28,776 nucleotides of DNA from positions 1-28,776 of the forward strand of contig CANRJU010000003.1 of the NCBI GenBank assembly GCA_947631075.1. Reading direction: 5' to 3'. The stretch comes from an uncultured Lachnospiraceae bacterium. GTDB lineage: Bacteria > Bacillota > Clostridia > Lachnospirales > Lachnospiraceae. The position numbers and the translations under genes were made by a program. Below, piece after piece: positions 1 to 7,159 of the stretch. The notes beneath the pieces were generated by a model that ran no database searches, had not been told where the DNA came from, and was given only the letters and a program-made list of their open reading frames with translations. Numbering within the stretch: the stretch's first letter is position 1; the number at the start of each line of letters is the position of its first letter.

Positions 1-160
1 CTGTGGCGTTTTATTTTTGACCGCTTGTTACAGGCCGCAGTCTATATAGCTTGTCAGACAGCGAAATTAATTCTCTGAAAAATCAGCAATGCAAAAATCA
101 GTAAAAATTAACTCTACAAAACCACTCCTGAAAAACTCTCGTAGAGCCTGGTTCTCCCTA
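1..160. other. Non-coding stretch downstream of truA
   Basis: AT-rich sequence after the truA stop. No coding frame is supported. The only structure seen is a 4-bp stem (CTCT/AGAG with loop ACG on the minus strand) followed by five T, too weak to call a terminator, and two direct copies of CTGATTTTT. In related bacteria rplM-rpsI often follow truA, so this may be their upstream region, but nothing in the sequence proves it. Confidence 0.3.
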
Positions 161-928
161 TTAAATTTCATTTTCAAAATCAATCCCTAACAACATCAAC
201 CCCTGGGGCGGCGCCGTCGGCCCGGCCATCTGGCGGTCGCCCGTCTCAAGAGCACGCTCTATGAACTCCGCGCTCCGCCTTCCCATACCCACCTCAATGA
301 GTGTTCCCGCGATGATGCGCACCATATTATACAGAAAGCCGTTTCCGCTCACCCGCACGCGCACAAGGCGGCCGCCGTTCCCCCACTCCATGGGCTCCTC
401 GGAAACCGTCACTGCGTCGATGCGCCTCACCTTGTCTTTCACCGGGCTGCCCGCCGAGCAGAAGGCGGAAAAATCATGCGTGCCCTCCAGTTTCCGCGCC
501 GCCTCCCGCATTTTCTCCACATCCAGCTCCTGATAGACATGATAGACATAATTTCTCAATACCGGAATAGCGATCCGGGTGGCACAGATAGTGTATTCGT
601 ATGTCTTTACGCTGTCGCAGTGCCGGGGATGAAAATCCGGCTCCACCTCCTCGGAGCGCTGCACCCGTATGTCCTCCGGCAGATGATGATTCAGCGCGAG
701 GGCGATTTTCTCCGGCGGAATCCTGGTGGCGGTATCAAAGACAGCCACGTTTCCCAGGGCGTGGACGCCGGAATCCGTCCGGCTGGCGCCGATGACCTCT
801 ATGTCCTCCCGCAGCAGCTCCCGCAGCGCCCGTGTCAGCTCCCCCTCTATCGTAATCCCGTTATTCTGAATCTGCCATCCGCAATAGCGGGTGCCGTCGT
901 AGGCGACGGTCAGCCGTATCCGTCTCAT
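161..928 (-). CDS. truA: tRNA pseudouridine(38-40) synthase TruA
   Basis: Isomerises uridines 38-40 in the anticodon arm of tRNAs to pseudouridine, in the cytoplasm. The catalytic aspartate lies in the family motif RTDSGVHA (Asp52 counted from the chosen start). The N-terminal block LTVAYDGTRYCGWQ and the C-terminal FLYNMVRIIAGTL are typical TruA sequences, and 255 aa is a normal length. The frame stays open to a TTG at 955. I prefer the ATG at 928 because the conserved protein begins there, although neither start has a strong ribosome site (GAGAAGAAG lies just before the ATG). It follows ecfT by about 40 nt and is probably the last gene of the ECF transcript. Confidence 0.93.
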   Translation of the reverse strand: MRRIRLTVAYDGTRYCGWQIQNNGITIEGELTRALRELLREDIEVIGASRTDSGVHALGNVAVFDTATRIPPEKIALALNHHLPEDIRVQRSEEVEPDFHPRHCDSVKTYEYTICATRIAIPVLRNYVYHVYQELDVEKMREAARKLEGTHDFSAFCSAGSPVKDKVRRIDAVTVSEEPMEWGNGGRLVRVRVSGNGFLYNMVRIIAGTLIEVGMGRRSAEFIERALETGDRQMAGPTAPPQGLMLLGIDFENEI

Positions 929-968
929 ACTTCTTCTCAACGCCCTTTCTATCAAAAATCTCGCTTTG

Positions 969-1787
969 TTACTCCGCTATAAAAAATGGAATCGCCCGCG
1001 GCACCGCAATGACCGCGGCCAGATATAAAAACACGATCAGATACACGCCATAATCCGCCCGACGGTAACGCAACGGCTTCATCCGGGTCCGCCCCGCCCC
1101 GCCGTGATAGCACCGCGCCTCCATGGCCATGGCCAGATCGTAGGCCCGCCTTGTGGCGGAGACGAGAAGGGGAACCAAAATCGACACCATCGCCCTCAGG
1201 CGACGGAACAGATTTCCCTCCTCAAAATCCGCGCCCCTCGCGCTCTGCGCCTGGATGATGCGGTTGGCCTCATACAGGAGAATCGGGATAAAGCGCAGCG
1301 CTAACGACATCATCATGGCAAAATCGTGTACCGGAACGCGAAGTTTCTCCAGGGGCTTTAGCAGCGTCTCGATTCCGTCCGTCAACTGCCCCGGCGTGGT
1401 CGTGTACGTCAGCAGCGACGATCCCAGAATCAGATAAATCAGCCGCATAGACATGAACAGTCCCCCACGGAGTCCCTGCGCGGTAATCGTGATGAATTTC
1501 CAGTGAAAAATCACGTCCCCCTCTGTTCCGAATATGTGAAATACGGCGGTGAACAGAAGAAGAAACAGGATGGGTTTCAGTCCTTTTATTATATAGGAAA
1601 AAGGCACCCTGGACAAAATCACGGCCGCAACCAGAAAAATTGTCACCACAATATAGCCGGTAAAACTGCTGAATATAAACAGCGAGACCAGATAGACCAG
1701 CACCGCCACCAGCTTTACCCGGGGATCCAGCCTGTGTATGGGCGACTGGACGGGATAGTATTGTCCTATTGTAATATCTCGAAGCAT
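969..1787 (-). CDS. ecfT: ECF transporter transmembrane subunit EcfT
   Basis: Membrane scaffold of an energy-coupling factor transporter, which couples the two ATPases EcfA1/EcfA2 to interchangeable substrate-binding S components for vitamin or metal uptake. The 272-aa protein starts with the typical block GQYYPVQSPIHRLDPRVKL, then has several hydrophobic membrane segments (about residues 25-60, 90-130 and 245-265). The two Ala-Arg coupling motifs appear as SARGADF and AMEARCY in the cytoplasmic part. The ATG at 1787 is preceded by GGAGG. It lies downstream of ecfA2 across a 93-bp gap occupied by a copy of the dispersed repeat. No S component is in this window, as expected for a group II ECF module shared by S proteins encoded elsewhere. 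Confidence 0.94.
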   Translation of the reverse strand: MLRDITIGQYYPVQSPIHRLDPRVKLVAVLVYLVSLFIFSSFTGYIVVTIFLVAAVILSRVPFSYIIKGLKPILFLLLFTAVFHIFGTEGDVIFHWKFITITAQGLRGGLFMSMRLIYLILGSSLLTYTTTPGQLTDGIETLLKPLEKLRVPVHDFAMMMSLALRFIPILLYEANRIIQAQSARGADFEEGNLFRRLRAMVSILVPLLVSATRRAYDLAMAMEARCYHGGAGRTRMKPLRYRRADYGVYLIVFLYLAAVIAVPRAIPFFIAE

Positions 1788-1795
1788 ACATCCTC

Positions 1796-1871
1796 CATTT
1801 TAATCTCCATTCCGGAGCGTTTACGCGACGGGACGATGAGAAAGCTGCGTAGCAGTTTCTCATCTGCCATC
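1796..1871 (-). repeat. Dispersed palindromic repeat, copy 1
   Basis: About 76 bp filling the ecfA2-ecfT gap. On the minus strand it reads as a strong hairpin (GATGAGAAACTGC, loop TAC, GCAG-C-TTTCTCATC), a small palindrome (GCGTAAACGC), then a tail GGAATGGAGATTAAAATG. It aligns almost end to end with copy 2 before infA. Here the terminal ATG is out of frame with ecfT and would open only a 10-codon frame; ecfT uses a separate GGAGG and ATG just downstream. Confidence 0.8.
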
Positions 1872-1880
1872 AAAAAATCA

Positions 1881-2750
1881 CTATTCAAAATTTGAATACC
1901 CGTATTTTTCAGCCACAGACATGATGCTGTCCGCCGCCTGCTCTATCGTAATGGCATTATAGGGCAGCGGTACGTTCCTTTTTGCCAGCCCTTCCATCAC
2001 ATAAGTCACCTGAGGAGCTCTCAGTCCCATCTTTTCCAATTCCTTATAGTGGGAAAATACTTCCTCCGGCGTACCGTCATAGACGGCCCTTCCCTGGTTC
2101 ATGACGATCAGCCGCTCCACATACTGAGCCACGTCCTCCATGCTGTGAGAAACGAGTATTACCGTAATCCCCCGTTCCCGGTGAAGCGTGGCCAGGAGCC
2201 CCAGTATCTCATCCCGGCCCCTCGGATCCAGCCCCGCCGTGGGCTCGTCGAGGATCAGCACCTCCGGATCCATGGCCAGCACGCCCGCGATGGCCACCCG
2301 CCGTTTCTGTCCGCCGGAGAGAGCGAGGGGCGAGACGTCCAGCAGTTCCTCTCCGATTCCCAGTTGCTTTAAGGCCTCGAAGGACTTGAGATCGACCTCC
2401 AGGGGATCCATGCCGATGTTGCGGGGGCCGAATTTCACATCCTCCAACACCGTATTCTCGAAAAGCTGATGCTCCGGATACTGAAAAACCAGACCCACCT
2501 TTCCCCGCAGTTTTTTCAGGGAAAATCCCTTTTCAAATATATCCGCCCCGTTGAAGTACACGCCGCCCTCTGTGGGCTTTAAAAGGCCGTTTAAATGCTG
2601 AATCAGGGTGGACTTGCCGGAGCCGCTGTGGCCAATCAGCCCGATAAATTCCCCGTCTCCGATCTTTATAGACACATCCTGAAGCGCCTTTTTCTCATAT
2701 GCCGTCCCCTTGCCGTACACATGGGACAAATGATTGACTACGATTGCCAT
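1881..2750 (-). CDS. ecfA2: ECF transporter ATP-binding subunit EcfA2
   Basis: One of the two cytoplasmic ATPases that power the ECF transporter. Visible are Walker A GHSGSGKST (residues 40-48), Q-loop VFQYPEHQ (about 88-95), the ABC signature LSGGQKRR (144-151) and Walker B LILDEPTAGLDP (165-176). The 289-aa length is normal. The ATG at 2750 is preceded by AGGAGGAGAG and overlaps the end of ecfA1 by 13 bp, implying translational coupling and matched production of the two ATPases. The standard DEPTAGLD sequence marks this as the EcfA2-type partner, whereas the upstream gene has DEATAMLD. Confidence 0.95.
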   Translation of the reverse strand: MAIVVNHLSHVYGKGTAYEKKALQDVSIKIGDGEFIGLIGHSGSGKSTLIQHLNGLLKPTEGGVYFNGADIFEKGFSLKKLRGKVGLVFQYPEHQLFENTVLEDVKFGPRNIGMDPLEVDLKSFEALKQLGIGEELLDVSPLALSGGQKRRVAIAGVLAMDPEVLILDEPTAGLDPRGRDEILGLLATLHRERGITVILVSHSMEDVAQYVERLIVMNQGRAVYDGTPEEVFSHYKELEKMGLRAPQVTYVMEGLAKRNVPLPYNAITIEQAADSIMSVAEKYGYSNFE

Positions 2751-3613
2751 GCTCTCTCCTCCTGGCCATCCAAAAGGGCCGATATTGCCTCCACCAGTTC
2801 TTCCGGGGTGACCGCGTCCGGCGGGACCGGCAGCCCGCGCCTTATGAGCTCATGCGCCAGCAGCGTCACCTGCGGCACATCCAGCCCGTACTGCTGCATG
2901 ATTTCCACCTGGGAAAAAATCTTCCGGGGCGTCCCCTCCAGAACCACTTTTCCCCGATTCATCACAAGCACCCGGTCCGCCGCCGCCGCCTCATCCATAT
3001 GATGGGTAATCCAGAGCACCGTAATCCCCTCGTTCGCGTTCAGCTCCTTCACCGCCCGCAGCACTTCCCGCCGCCCCAGAGGGTCCAGCATGGCCGTAGC
3101 CTCGTCAAGAACGATGCACTTGGGCCTCATGGCCAGTATGCCCGCGATGGCGACCCGCTGCTTCTGCCCGCCGGACAGATTGTTGGGGGATTCTTTTCTC
3201 GCGTACAGCATACCGACCTTTGATAGCGAATCCTCTACGCGCTCCCATATTTTTTCTGTGGGAACGCCGATATTTTCCGGGCCGAATCCCACATCCTCCT
3301 CCACCACATTGTGGACGATCTGGTTGTCCGGGTTCTGAAACACCATCCCGACCCGCCTGCGTATTTCCCACACCATTTCTTCTTCGCCGGTATCGATATT
3401 GTCCACATAGACCGTCCCCTCCTCCGGCGTCAGAAGGGCGTTGATCTGCTTGGCCAGCGTGGACTTGCCGGAGCCGTTATGACCGAGTATTGCCACGAAC
3501 TCGCCGGGATTTACCCGGAAGGAGACGTCGTCAAGGGCCGTCTCCACGGCTGTGACGTTATCCTCCTCGTCTCTCCGTATGTAATCAAATCTGACATGCT
3601 CCGCCCGAATCAA
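2738..3613 (-). CDS. ecfA1: ECF transporter ATP-binding subunit EcfA1
   Basis: First ATPase of the ECF module, pairing with EcfA2 on EcfT. Walker A is GHNGSGKST (44-52), Q-loop VFQNPDNQ (91-98), signature LSGGQKQRV (146-154), Walker B CIVLDEATAMLDP (166-178); the Ala replacing Pro after DE is usual for EcfA1. The length is 291 aa. The start is a TTG at 3613, set by GGGAGG about 8 nt upstream, and no ATG in frame fits better. The TTG lies only 23 nt after the terminator that follows rplQ, leaving no room for an ordinary promoter. The gene is therefore probably expressed by readthrough or from a promoter inside rplQ. Confidence 0.94.
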   Translation of the reverse strand: MIRAEHVRFDYIRRDEEDNVTAVETALDDVSFRVNPGEFVAILGHNGSGKSTLAKQINALLTPEEGTVYVDNIDTGEEEMVWEIRRRVGMVFQNPDNQIVHNVVEEDVGFGPENIGVPTEKIWERVEDSLSKVGMLYARKESPNNLSGGQKQRVAIAGILAMRPKCIVLDEATAMLDPLGRREVLRAVKELNANEGITVLWITHHMDEAAAADRVLVMNRGKVVLEGTPRKIFSQVEIMQQYGLDVPQVTLLAHELIRRGLPVPPDAVTPEELVEAISALLDGQEERAWQS

Positions 3614-3636
3614 TCCATCCGCCTCCCATCGTCTTT

Positions 3637-3675
3637 AAAAAAGAGCTGTCACCGATATTCACCGGCAGACAGCTC
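3637..3675 (-). terminator. Rho-independent terminator after rplQ
   Basis: On the minus strand GAGCTGTC (3675-3668) pairs with GACAGCTC (3650-3643), with an extra inner CCG/CGG pairing, followed directly by six T (3642-3637). It ends the ribosomal alpha operon 17 bp after the rplQ stop. Confidence 0.88.
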
Positions 3676-3692
3676 CCTGCGCATCTCATTTC

Positions 3693-4229
3693 TTATACCA
3701 GTTCAATGAGAACTTCCATTGCGGCATCGCCCTTGCGGGGTCCGATCTTTACGATTCTTGTGTAACCGCCGTTGCGATTTGCGTACTTCGGCGCAATCTC
3801 GTCAAAGAGAAGATTGGTAATGTCGATCTCCTTGGTGGCCTTTTTCCTTCCGGCTGTAGCGGCAGGAACCTCTTTTACCGTGTAGAGCATCTTCTTCATC
3901 TGACGTCTCGCGTGCAATCTGGACGGATTATCCTTCTTGATCTGCTTATCTACAGTATCGTATACGGTCACTTTCTTGCCGTCCACTACCTCTTTTACTC
4001 TCTTGCCGTCTTTATCCTTCTGAGGCACCTTAGCCTGGACGGTAACAGTCTCATAATTATCTCTCTCGCGGACTGCCAGGGCAATCATGCTCTCGGCAAT
4101 CTTGCGGATTTCTTTGGCTTTCGCCTCTGTCGTAACAATCTTTCCATGATAGAGCAGATTGGTTACCTGATTTCTCAGCAAAGCTTTTCTCTGGCTGGAA
4201 GTTCTTCCAAGTTTTCTATAGCCTGCCAT
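3693..4229 (-). CDS. rplQ: 50S ribosomal protein L17, with a charged insert
   Basis: Large-subunit protein near the peptide exit tunnel. The N-terminal block GYRKLGRTSSQRKALLRN and C-terminal GGYTRIVKIGPRKGDAA are diagnostic. At 178 aa it is about 50-60 residues longer than B. subtilis or E. coli L17. The excess is mostly a Lys/Asp/Val-rich segment at about residues 56-101, just before the conserved SRLHARRQ, plus a Lys-rich stretch near 118-135. The reading frame is continuous with normal flanks, so this looks like a lineage-specific extension rather than an error. It is the last gene of the alpha operon, followed by a terminator. Confidence 0.95.
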   Translation of the reverse strand: MAGYRKLGRTSSQRKALLRNQVTNLLYHGKIVTTEAKAKEIRKIAESMIALAVRERDNYETVTVQAKVPQKDKDGKRVKEVVDGKKVTVYDTVDKQIKKDNPSRLHARRQMKKMLYTVKEVPAATAGRKKATKEIDITNLLFDEIAPKYANRNGGYTRIVKIGPRKGDAAMEVLIELV

Positions 4230-4257
4230 GATATTTCCTCCTTGTCAACTAAAACAA

Positions 4258-5223
4258 TTATTCAGATTCTCCCGTACTGAGAGATAAGCCAAGTTCTTTC
4301 AGCTTAGCCAGCACTTCCTCTAAGGACTTGCGGCCCAGGTTGCGAACTTTCATCATATCCTCAGCAGTTTTATTCGTCAATTCTTCTACTGTGTTGATAC
4401 CGGCTCTTTTCAGGCAGTTATAGGAACGAACAGACAATTCCAGCTCATCGATATTCATATCCATAACTTTCTGAGACTCATCTTCTTCCTTCTCCACGAT
4501 GACCTCGGCCATCCTGGCTTTTTCCGAGAGATCAATAAAGGAATTCAGATGCTCGCTGAGTACCTTGGCAGCGAGGCTGACAGCCTCATCCGGCTCCAAT
4601 GTCCCATTGGTGTAAACATCCAGGGTCAGCTTGTCAAAGTCTGTGATCTGTCCCACACGGGTATTCTCAACTTTGATGTTCACCCTCTCGATCGGAGTGT
4701 AAATGGAGTCGATGGGAATCACGTCGATTGCCATATCGTCTGTCTTATTCTTGTCCGAGCTGACATACCCGCGGCCGTTGGTCACGGTCATCTCAATGTA
4801 CAGCTTGCTGTCAGATCCGCCGCTCAGCGTGGCGATGATCTGGTCGGAATTGATAATCTCAATATCCGCGTCACATTTGATGTCAGCCGCCGTCACAACA
4901 CCTTCACCATGTGCGTCAATATACATTATCTTAGGAGTGGTCATGTCCTCGCTGTTATTCTTGATCGCAAGGTTCTTGATGTTCATGACAATCTCTGTCA
5001 CGTCCTCCTTCACTCCCGCAATCGAGCTGAACTCGTGTACTACGCCATCAATCTTGATCTGGCTCACTGCTGTGCCAGGCAAAGATGAAAGCATGATCCT
5101 TCTCAAAGAATTACCCAAAGTAGTACCGTATCCTCTTTCCAGTGGTTCTACTACAAAACGTCCATATTTTTTATCTTCCGAAATCTCGGCAATATCAATT
5201 CTAGGTTTTTCAAAATCAAACAC
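4258..5223 (-). CDS. rpoA: DNA-directed RNA polymerase alpha subunit
   Basis: Assembly platform of RNA polymerase. The N-terminal domain (about 1-230) contains the dimerisation motif ERGYGTTLGNSLRRI. The C-terminal domain (about 250-321) has the helix-hairpin-helix LELSVRSYNCLKRAGI and NLGRKSLEEV, which contacts UP elements and activators. The 321-aa length is normal. It sits between rpsD and rplQ as in most bacteria. Confidence 0.98.
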   Translation of the reverse strand: MFDFEKPRIDIAEISEDKKYGRFVVEPLERGYGTTLGNSLRRIMLSSLPGTAVSQIKIDGVVHEFSSIAGVKEDVTEIVMNIKNLAIKNNSEDMTTPKIMYIDAHGEGVVTAADIKCDADIEIINSDQIIATLSGGSDSKLYIEMTVTNGRGYVSSDKNKTDDMAIDVIPIDSIYTPIERVNIKVENTRVGQITDFDKLTLDVYTNGTLEPDEAVSLAAKVLSEHLNSFIDLSEKARMAEVIVEKEEDESQKVMDMNIDELELSVRSYNCLKRAGINTVEELTNKTAEDMMKVRNLGRKSLEEVLAKLKELGLSLSTGESE

Positions 5224-5252
5224 TACTGGACCCTCCTTTTGGGTTTACTTAA

Positions 5253-5846
5253 TTACTTAGAGTACAACTCGACAATAAGCACATCGTTTACCGGCACATC
5301 GATCTCCGCTCTGCTTGGAATCTCCTTGACCGTGCCGGACAGAGTCTCCTGGTTTGCCTCCAGCCATGCCGGAACCAGTCTCGCGCCTGTCACCTCCAGA
5401 ATATCTTTGTATCTCTGGATTCCCTTATATTTTTCTTTGATCTCGATGACATCACCGGCCTTAACCTCATAGGACGGGATGTTTACGCATTTGCCATTTA
5501 CCAGTACATGCTTGTGATCTACAATCTGTCTTGCCTCTTTTCTCGTTCTCGCGAAGCCCAGACGGAACAGTATATTGTCCAGTCTCAGCTCCAGCAGGAT
5601 CATCAGATTGTCACCGGTTGTACCATATTTTAACTTTTGAGCCTTCGCAAAATAGTTACGGAACGGTTTCTCAAGAACTCCGTAAATGAATTTTGCTTTC
5701 TGCTTCTCTCTCAACTGACTACCATATTCACTCAGCTTCTTGCCAGTTCTGGCATTTCTCTTGGATTTCTTGTCAATTCCCAAATAGACAGGATCCAAAT
5801 CCAGAGCTCTACATCTCTTTAAGACGGGCGTTCTATCTACAGCCAT
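5253..5846 (-). CDS. rpsD: 30S ribosomal protein S4
   Basis: Primary 16S rRNA-binding protein of 197 aa, with an S4-type RNA-binding domain around residues 88-150 (LRLDNILFRLGFARTRKEAR and the following VNGKCVNIPSYEVKAGDVI). The N-terminus lacks the four-cysteine zinc site present in some S4 proteins; only one Cys is visible there. In E. coli S4 represses the alpha operon by binding a pseudoknot at rpsM. The unusual rpmJ-rpsM gap upstream makes S4 the natural candidate ligand here too, but that is inference. Confidence 0.97.
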   Translation of the reverse strand: MAVDRTPVLKRCRALDLDPVYLGIDKKSKRNARTGKKLSEYGSQLREKQKAKFIYGVLEKPFRNYFAKAQKLKYGTTGDNLMILLELRLDNILFRLGFARTRKEARQIVDHKHVLVNGKCVNIPSYEVKAGDVIEIKEKYKGIQRYKDILEVTGARLVPAWLEANQETLSGTVKEIPSRAEIDVPVNDVLIVELYSK

Positions 5847-5869
5847 TTTAATTTCCTCCTATAATAATA

Positions 5870-6265
5870 TCAAACTCTTCTACGTTTCGGCGGACGACAT
5901 CCGTTGTGCGGAACCGGTGTTACATCCTGGATGCTGATAACCTCAATGCCGCATGCCTGTATGGCGCGGATTGCGGCCTCACGACCGGAACCAGGTCCCT
6001 TGACCATTACTTCAACTGATTTCAGACCATGAGGAAGCGCTGCCTTTGCCGCTGTCTCAGCCGCTACCTGTGCCGCATACGGGGTAGACTTCTTGGATCC
6101 GCGGAAACCAAGTCCGCCTGCGCTTGCCCAGGAAATTGCATTTCCTTCCAGATCGGTCAATGTTACGATTGTATTATTGAAAGAAGCGTGAATATGTGCC
6201 TGTCCACGGTCAATGTTCTTTCTGACACGCTTTTTTGCCGCTTTTTTTGCAACTTGTTTAGCCAC
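5870..6265 (-). CDS. rpsK: 30S ribosomal protein S11
   Basis: 131-aa platform protein of the small subunit. Family blocks: HIHASFNNTIVTLTDLEGN, SAGGLGFRGSKKSTPYAAQ, GPGSGREAAIRAI and the C-terminal DVTPVPHNGCRPPKRRRV. The N-terminus is Lys/Arg-rich. It starts at an ATG preceded by GGAGG and lies 17 bp after rpsM. Confidence 0.98.
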   Translation of the reverse strand: MAKQVAKKAAKKRVRKNIDRGQAHIHASFNNTIVTLTDLEGNAISWASAGGLGFRGSKKSTPYAAQVAAETAAKAALPHGLKSVEVMVKGPGSGREAAIRAIQACGIEVISIQDVTPVPHNGCRPPKRRRV

Positions 6266-6282
6266 TTGTCTTACCTCCTATA

Positions 6283-6651
6283 TTATTTCTTCTTGTTTGC
6301 TACAGTACGCTTAGGACCTTTTCTCGTCCTGGCGTTGGTCTTTGTTTTCTGACCACGAACCGGAAGTCCCTTTCTGTGACGGATTCCTCTGTAGCATCCG
6401 ATTTCCTGCAGCCTCTTGATGTTCAGAGCTACCTCTCTGCGGAGATCACCCTCGACCACCTGCGTGCGGTCAATGACATCACGAATTTTGGAAACATCCT
6501 CATCCGTCAGATCCTTGCAGCGGATATCCGGATCGACATTGGCCTCAGCCAAGATCCTTCTTGAGCTGGCAACGCCGATGCCGTAAATATAGGTAAGACC
6601 TATTTCAACACGTTTTTCCCTTGGTAAATCAACACCGCTTATACGAGCCAT
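6283..6651 (-). CDS. rpsM: 30S ribosomal protein S13
   Basis: 122-aa head protein of the small subunit that contacts the P-site tRNA and L5. The N-terminus MARISGVDLPREKRVEIGLTY and the C-terminal basic tail GQKTKTNARTRKGPKRT are diagnostic. The ATG is preceded by GGAGGTG at about 10 nt. It is the first gene after the 326-nt structured gap that follows rpmJ, so its translation is the likely control point of the alpha segment. Confidence 0.98.
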   Translation of the reverse strand: MARISGVDLPREKRVEIGLTYIYGIGVASSRRILAEANVDPDIRCKDLTDEDVSKIRDVIDRTQVVEGDLRREVALNIKRLQEIGCYRGIRHRKGLPVRGQKTKTNARTRKGPKRTVANKKK

Positions 6652-6698
6652 GTGCGCTTTACACCTCCATTAAATAATATTAGTAATAATTTTTTTGC

Positions 6699-6744
6699 GA
6701 AGAACAGCGAAGCTGTTCTTCAGATGCGTTTCGAAGAAACGCAT
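6699..6744 (-). repeat. Two tandem perfect hairpins before rpsM
   Basis: ATGCGTTTC/GAAACGCAT (6724-6732 and 6736-6744, 9 bp) and GAAGAACAGC/GCTGTTCTTC (6699-6708 and 6712-6721, 10 bp). Both have the same 3-nt loop (GAA on plus, TTC on the transcript). They lie about 50 nt before the rpsM start and share their design with the hairpins at 7417-7567 and 14562-14615. Confidence 0.85.
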
Positions 6745-6840
6745 TGCAGCCGCTTTAAATCACAACAACACCACGGACCAAGAACCGGGGCTCTCTTATA
6801 TATAGTAGAAAGTCCTCCGGAGAAATCCATGCTGCTCACC

Positions 6841-6900
6841 GTTGCGATATCACAGCACCTGCGTCCCGCAACCCACAGGACATATGACGGTCGGTGCTGT
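6841..6900 (-). promoter_or_regulatory. Potential H-type pseudoknot in the rpsM leader
   Basis: On the transcript, ACAGCACC (6900-6893) can pair with GGTGCTGT (6859-6852), 8 bp. GTTGCG (6872-6867), inside that loop, can pair with CGCAAC (6846-6841), 6 bp, lying 5 nt after the first stem. The interleaved order is that of an H-type pseudoknot. A competing GTCC/GGAC stem is also present. The pairings are seen directly; folding and function are inferred. Confidence 0.5.
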
Positions 6901-6933
6901 AACACAGAAAGCAAGAACTCAATTTATTAACAC

Positions 6934-6963
6934 GAAAACAACCTGAAAATCGCTTTTTCAGGT
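6934..6963 (-). terminator. Terminator or attenuator after rpmJ
   Basis: ACCTGAAAA (6963-6955) and TTTTCAGGT (6949-6941) form a perfect 9-bp stem with loop AGCGA, followed by TGTTTTC. The stem starts 15 nt after the rpmJ stop. The broken T-tract suggests partial termination inside the operon. Confidence 0.75.
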
Positions 6964-6977
6964 CTTCGATTCATTCA

Positions 6978-7091
6978 TTAGCCTTGTCTTTGCTTGTGTT
7001 TCGGGTTTTCACAGATAATCCTGATCCGACCTTTTCTTTTAATGACTTTGCATTTTTCGCAAATCGGTTTTACTGATGATCTAACCTTCAC
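6978..7091 (-). CDS. rpmJ: 50S ribosomal protein L36
   Basis: 37-aa zinc-ribbon protein of the large subunit, starting MKVRSSVKPICEKC and ending NPKHKQRQG. The zinc ligands Cys11, Cys14 and Cys27 plus His33 are all present (the zinc-binding form). The start is a GTG at 7091, preceded by AAAGGAGGGTATTACT. It is preceded by its own promoter and followed at 15 nt by a terminator-like hairpin, so it can be made as a short separate transcript. Confidence 0.96.
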   Translation of the reverse strand: MKVRSSVKPICEKCKVIKRKGRIRIICENPKHKQRQG

Positions 7092-7125
7092 AGTAATACC
7101 CTCCTTTCAAAAAAGTCCGCTTAAA

Positions 7126-7154
7126 AGTATAACATAACACATCCATTATTGCAA
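7126..7154 (-). promoter_or_regulatory. Sigma-A promoter upstream of rpmJ
   Basis: On the minus strand, -35 TTGCAA (7154-7149), 17-nt spacer, -10 TATACT (7131-7126) preceded by TGT (extended -10). Lies between the infA stop and the rpmJ ribosome site, so it can drive the alpha segment independently of the S10 and spc genes. Confidence 0.75.
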
Positions 7155-7159
7155 GCATT

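Larger units (their letters stand above)
6652..6977 (-). other. Structured rpmJ-rpsM intergenic leader
   Basis: A 326-nt gap in an otherwise tight operon. In transcript order it holds a terminator hairpin (6963-6934), a potential H-type pseudoknot (6900-6841), a self-complementary CTCCGGAG (6822-6815) and two triloop hairpins (6744-6699), ending at the rpsM ribosome site. A 64-codon minus-strand frame (6720-6914) has no ribosome site and no recognisable product, so I treat the region as non-coding. No convincing promoter was found inside it. Confidence 0.7.

Noticed and set aside
110..150. Possible terminator after truA (CTCT/AGAG stem plus five T)
   Set aside because: A 4-bp stem is too short to be stable; likely chance.
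6720..6914. 64-codon minus-strand ORF in the rpmJ-rpsM gap
   Set aside because: Non-ATG start with no ribosome site, overlaps the hairpins and pseudoknot segments, no recognisable protein.
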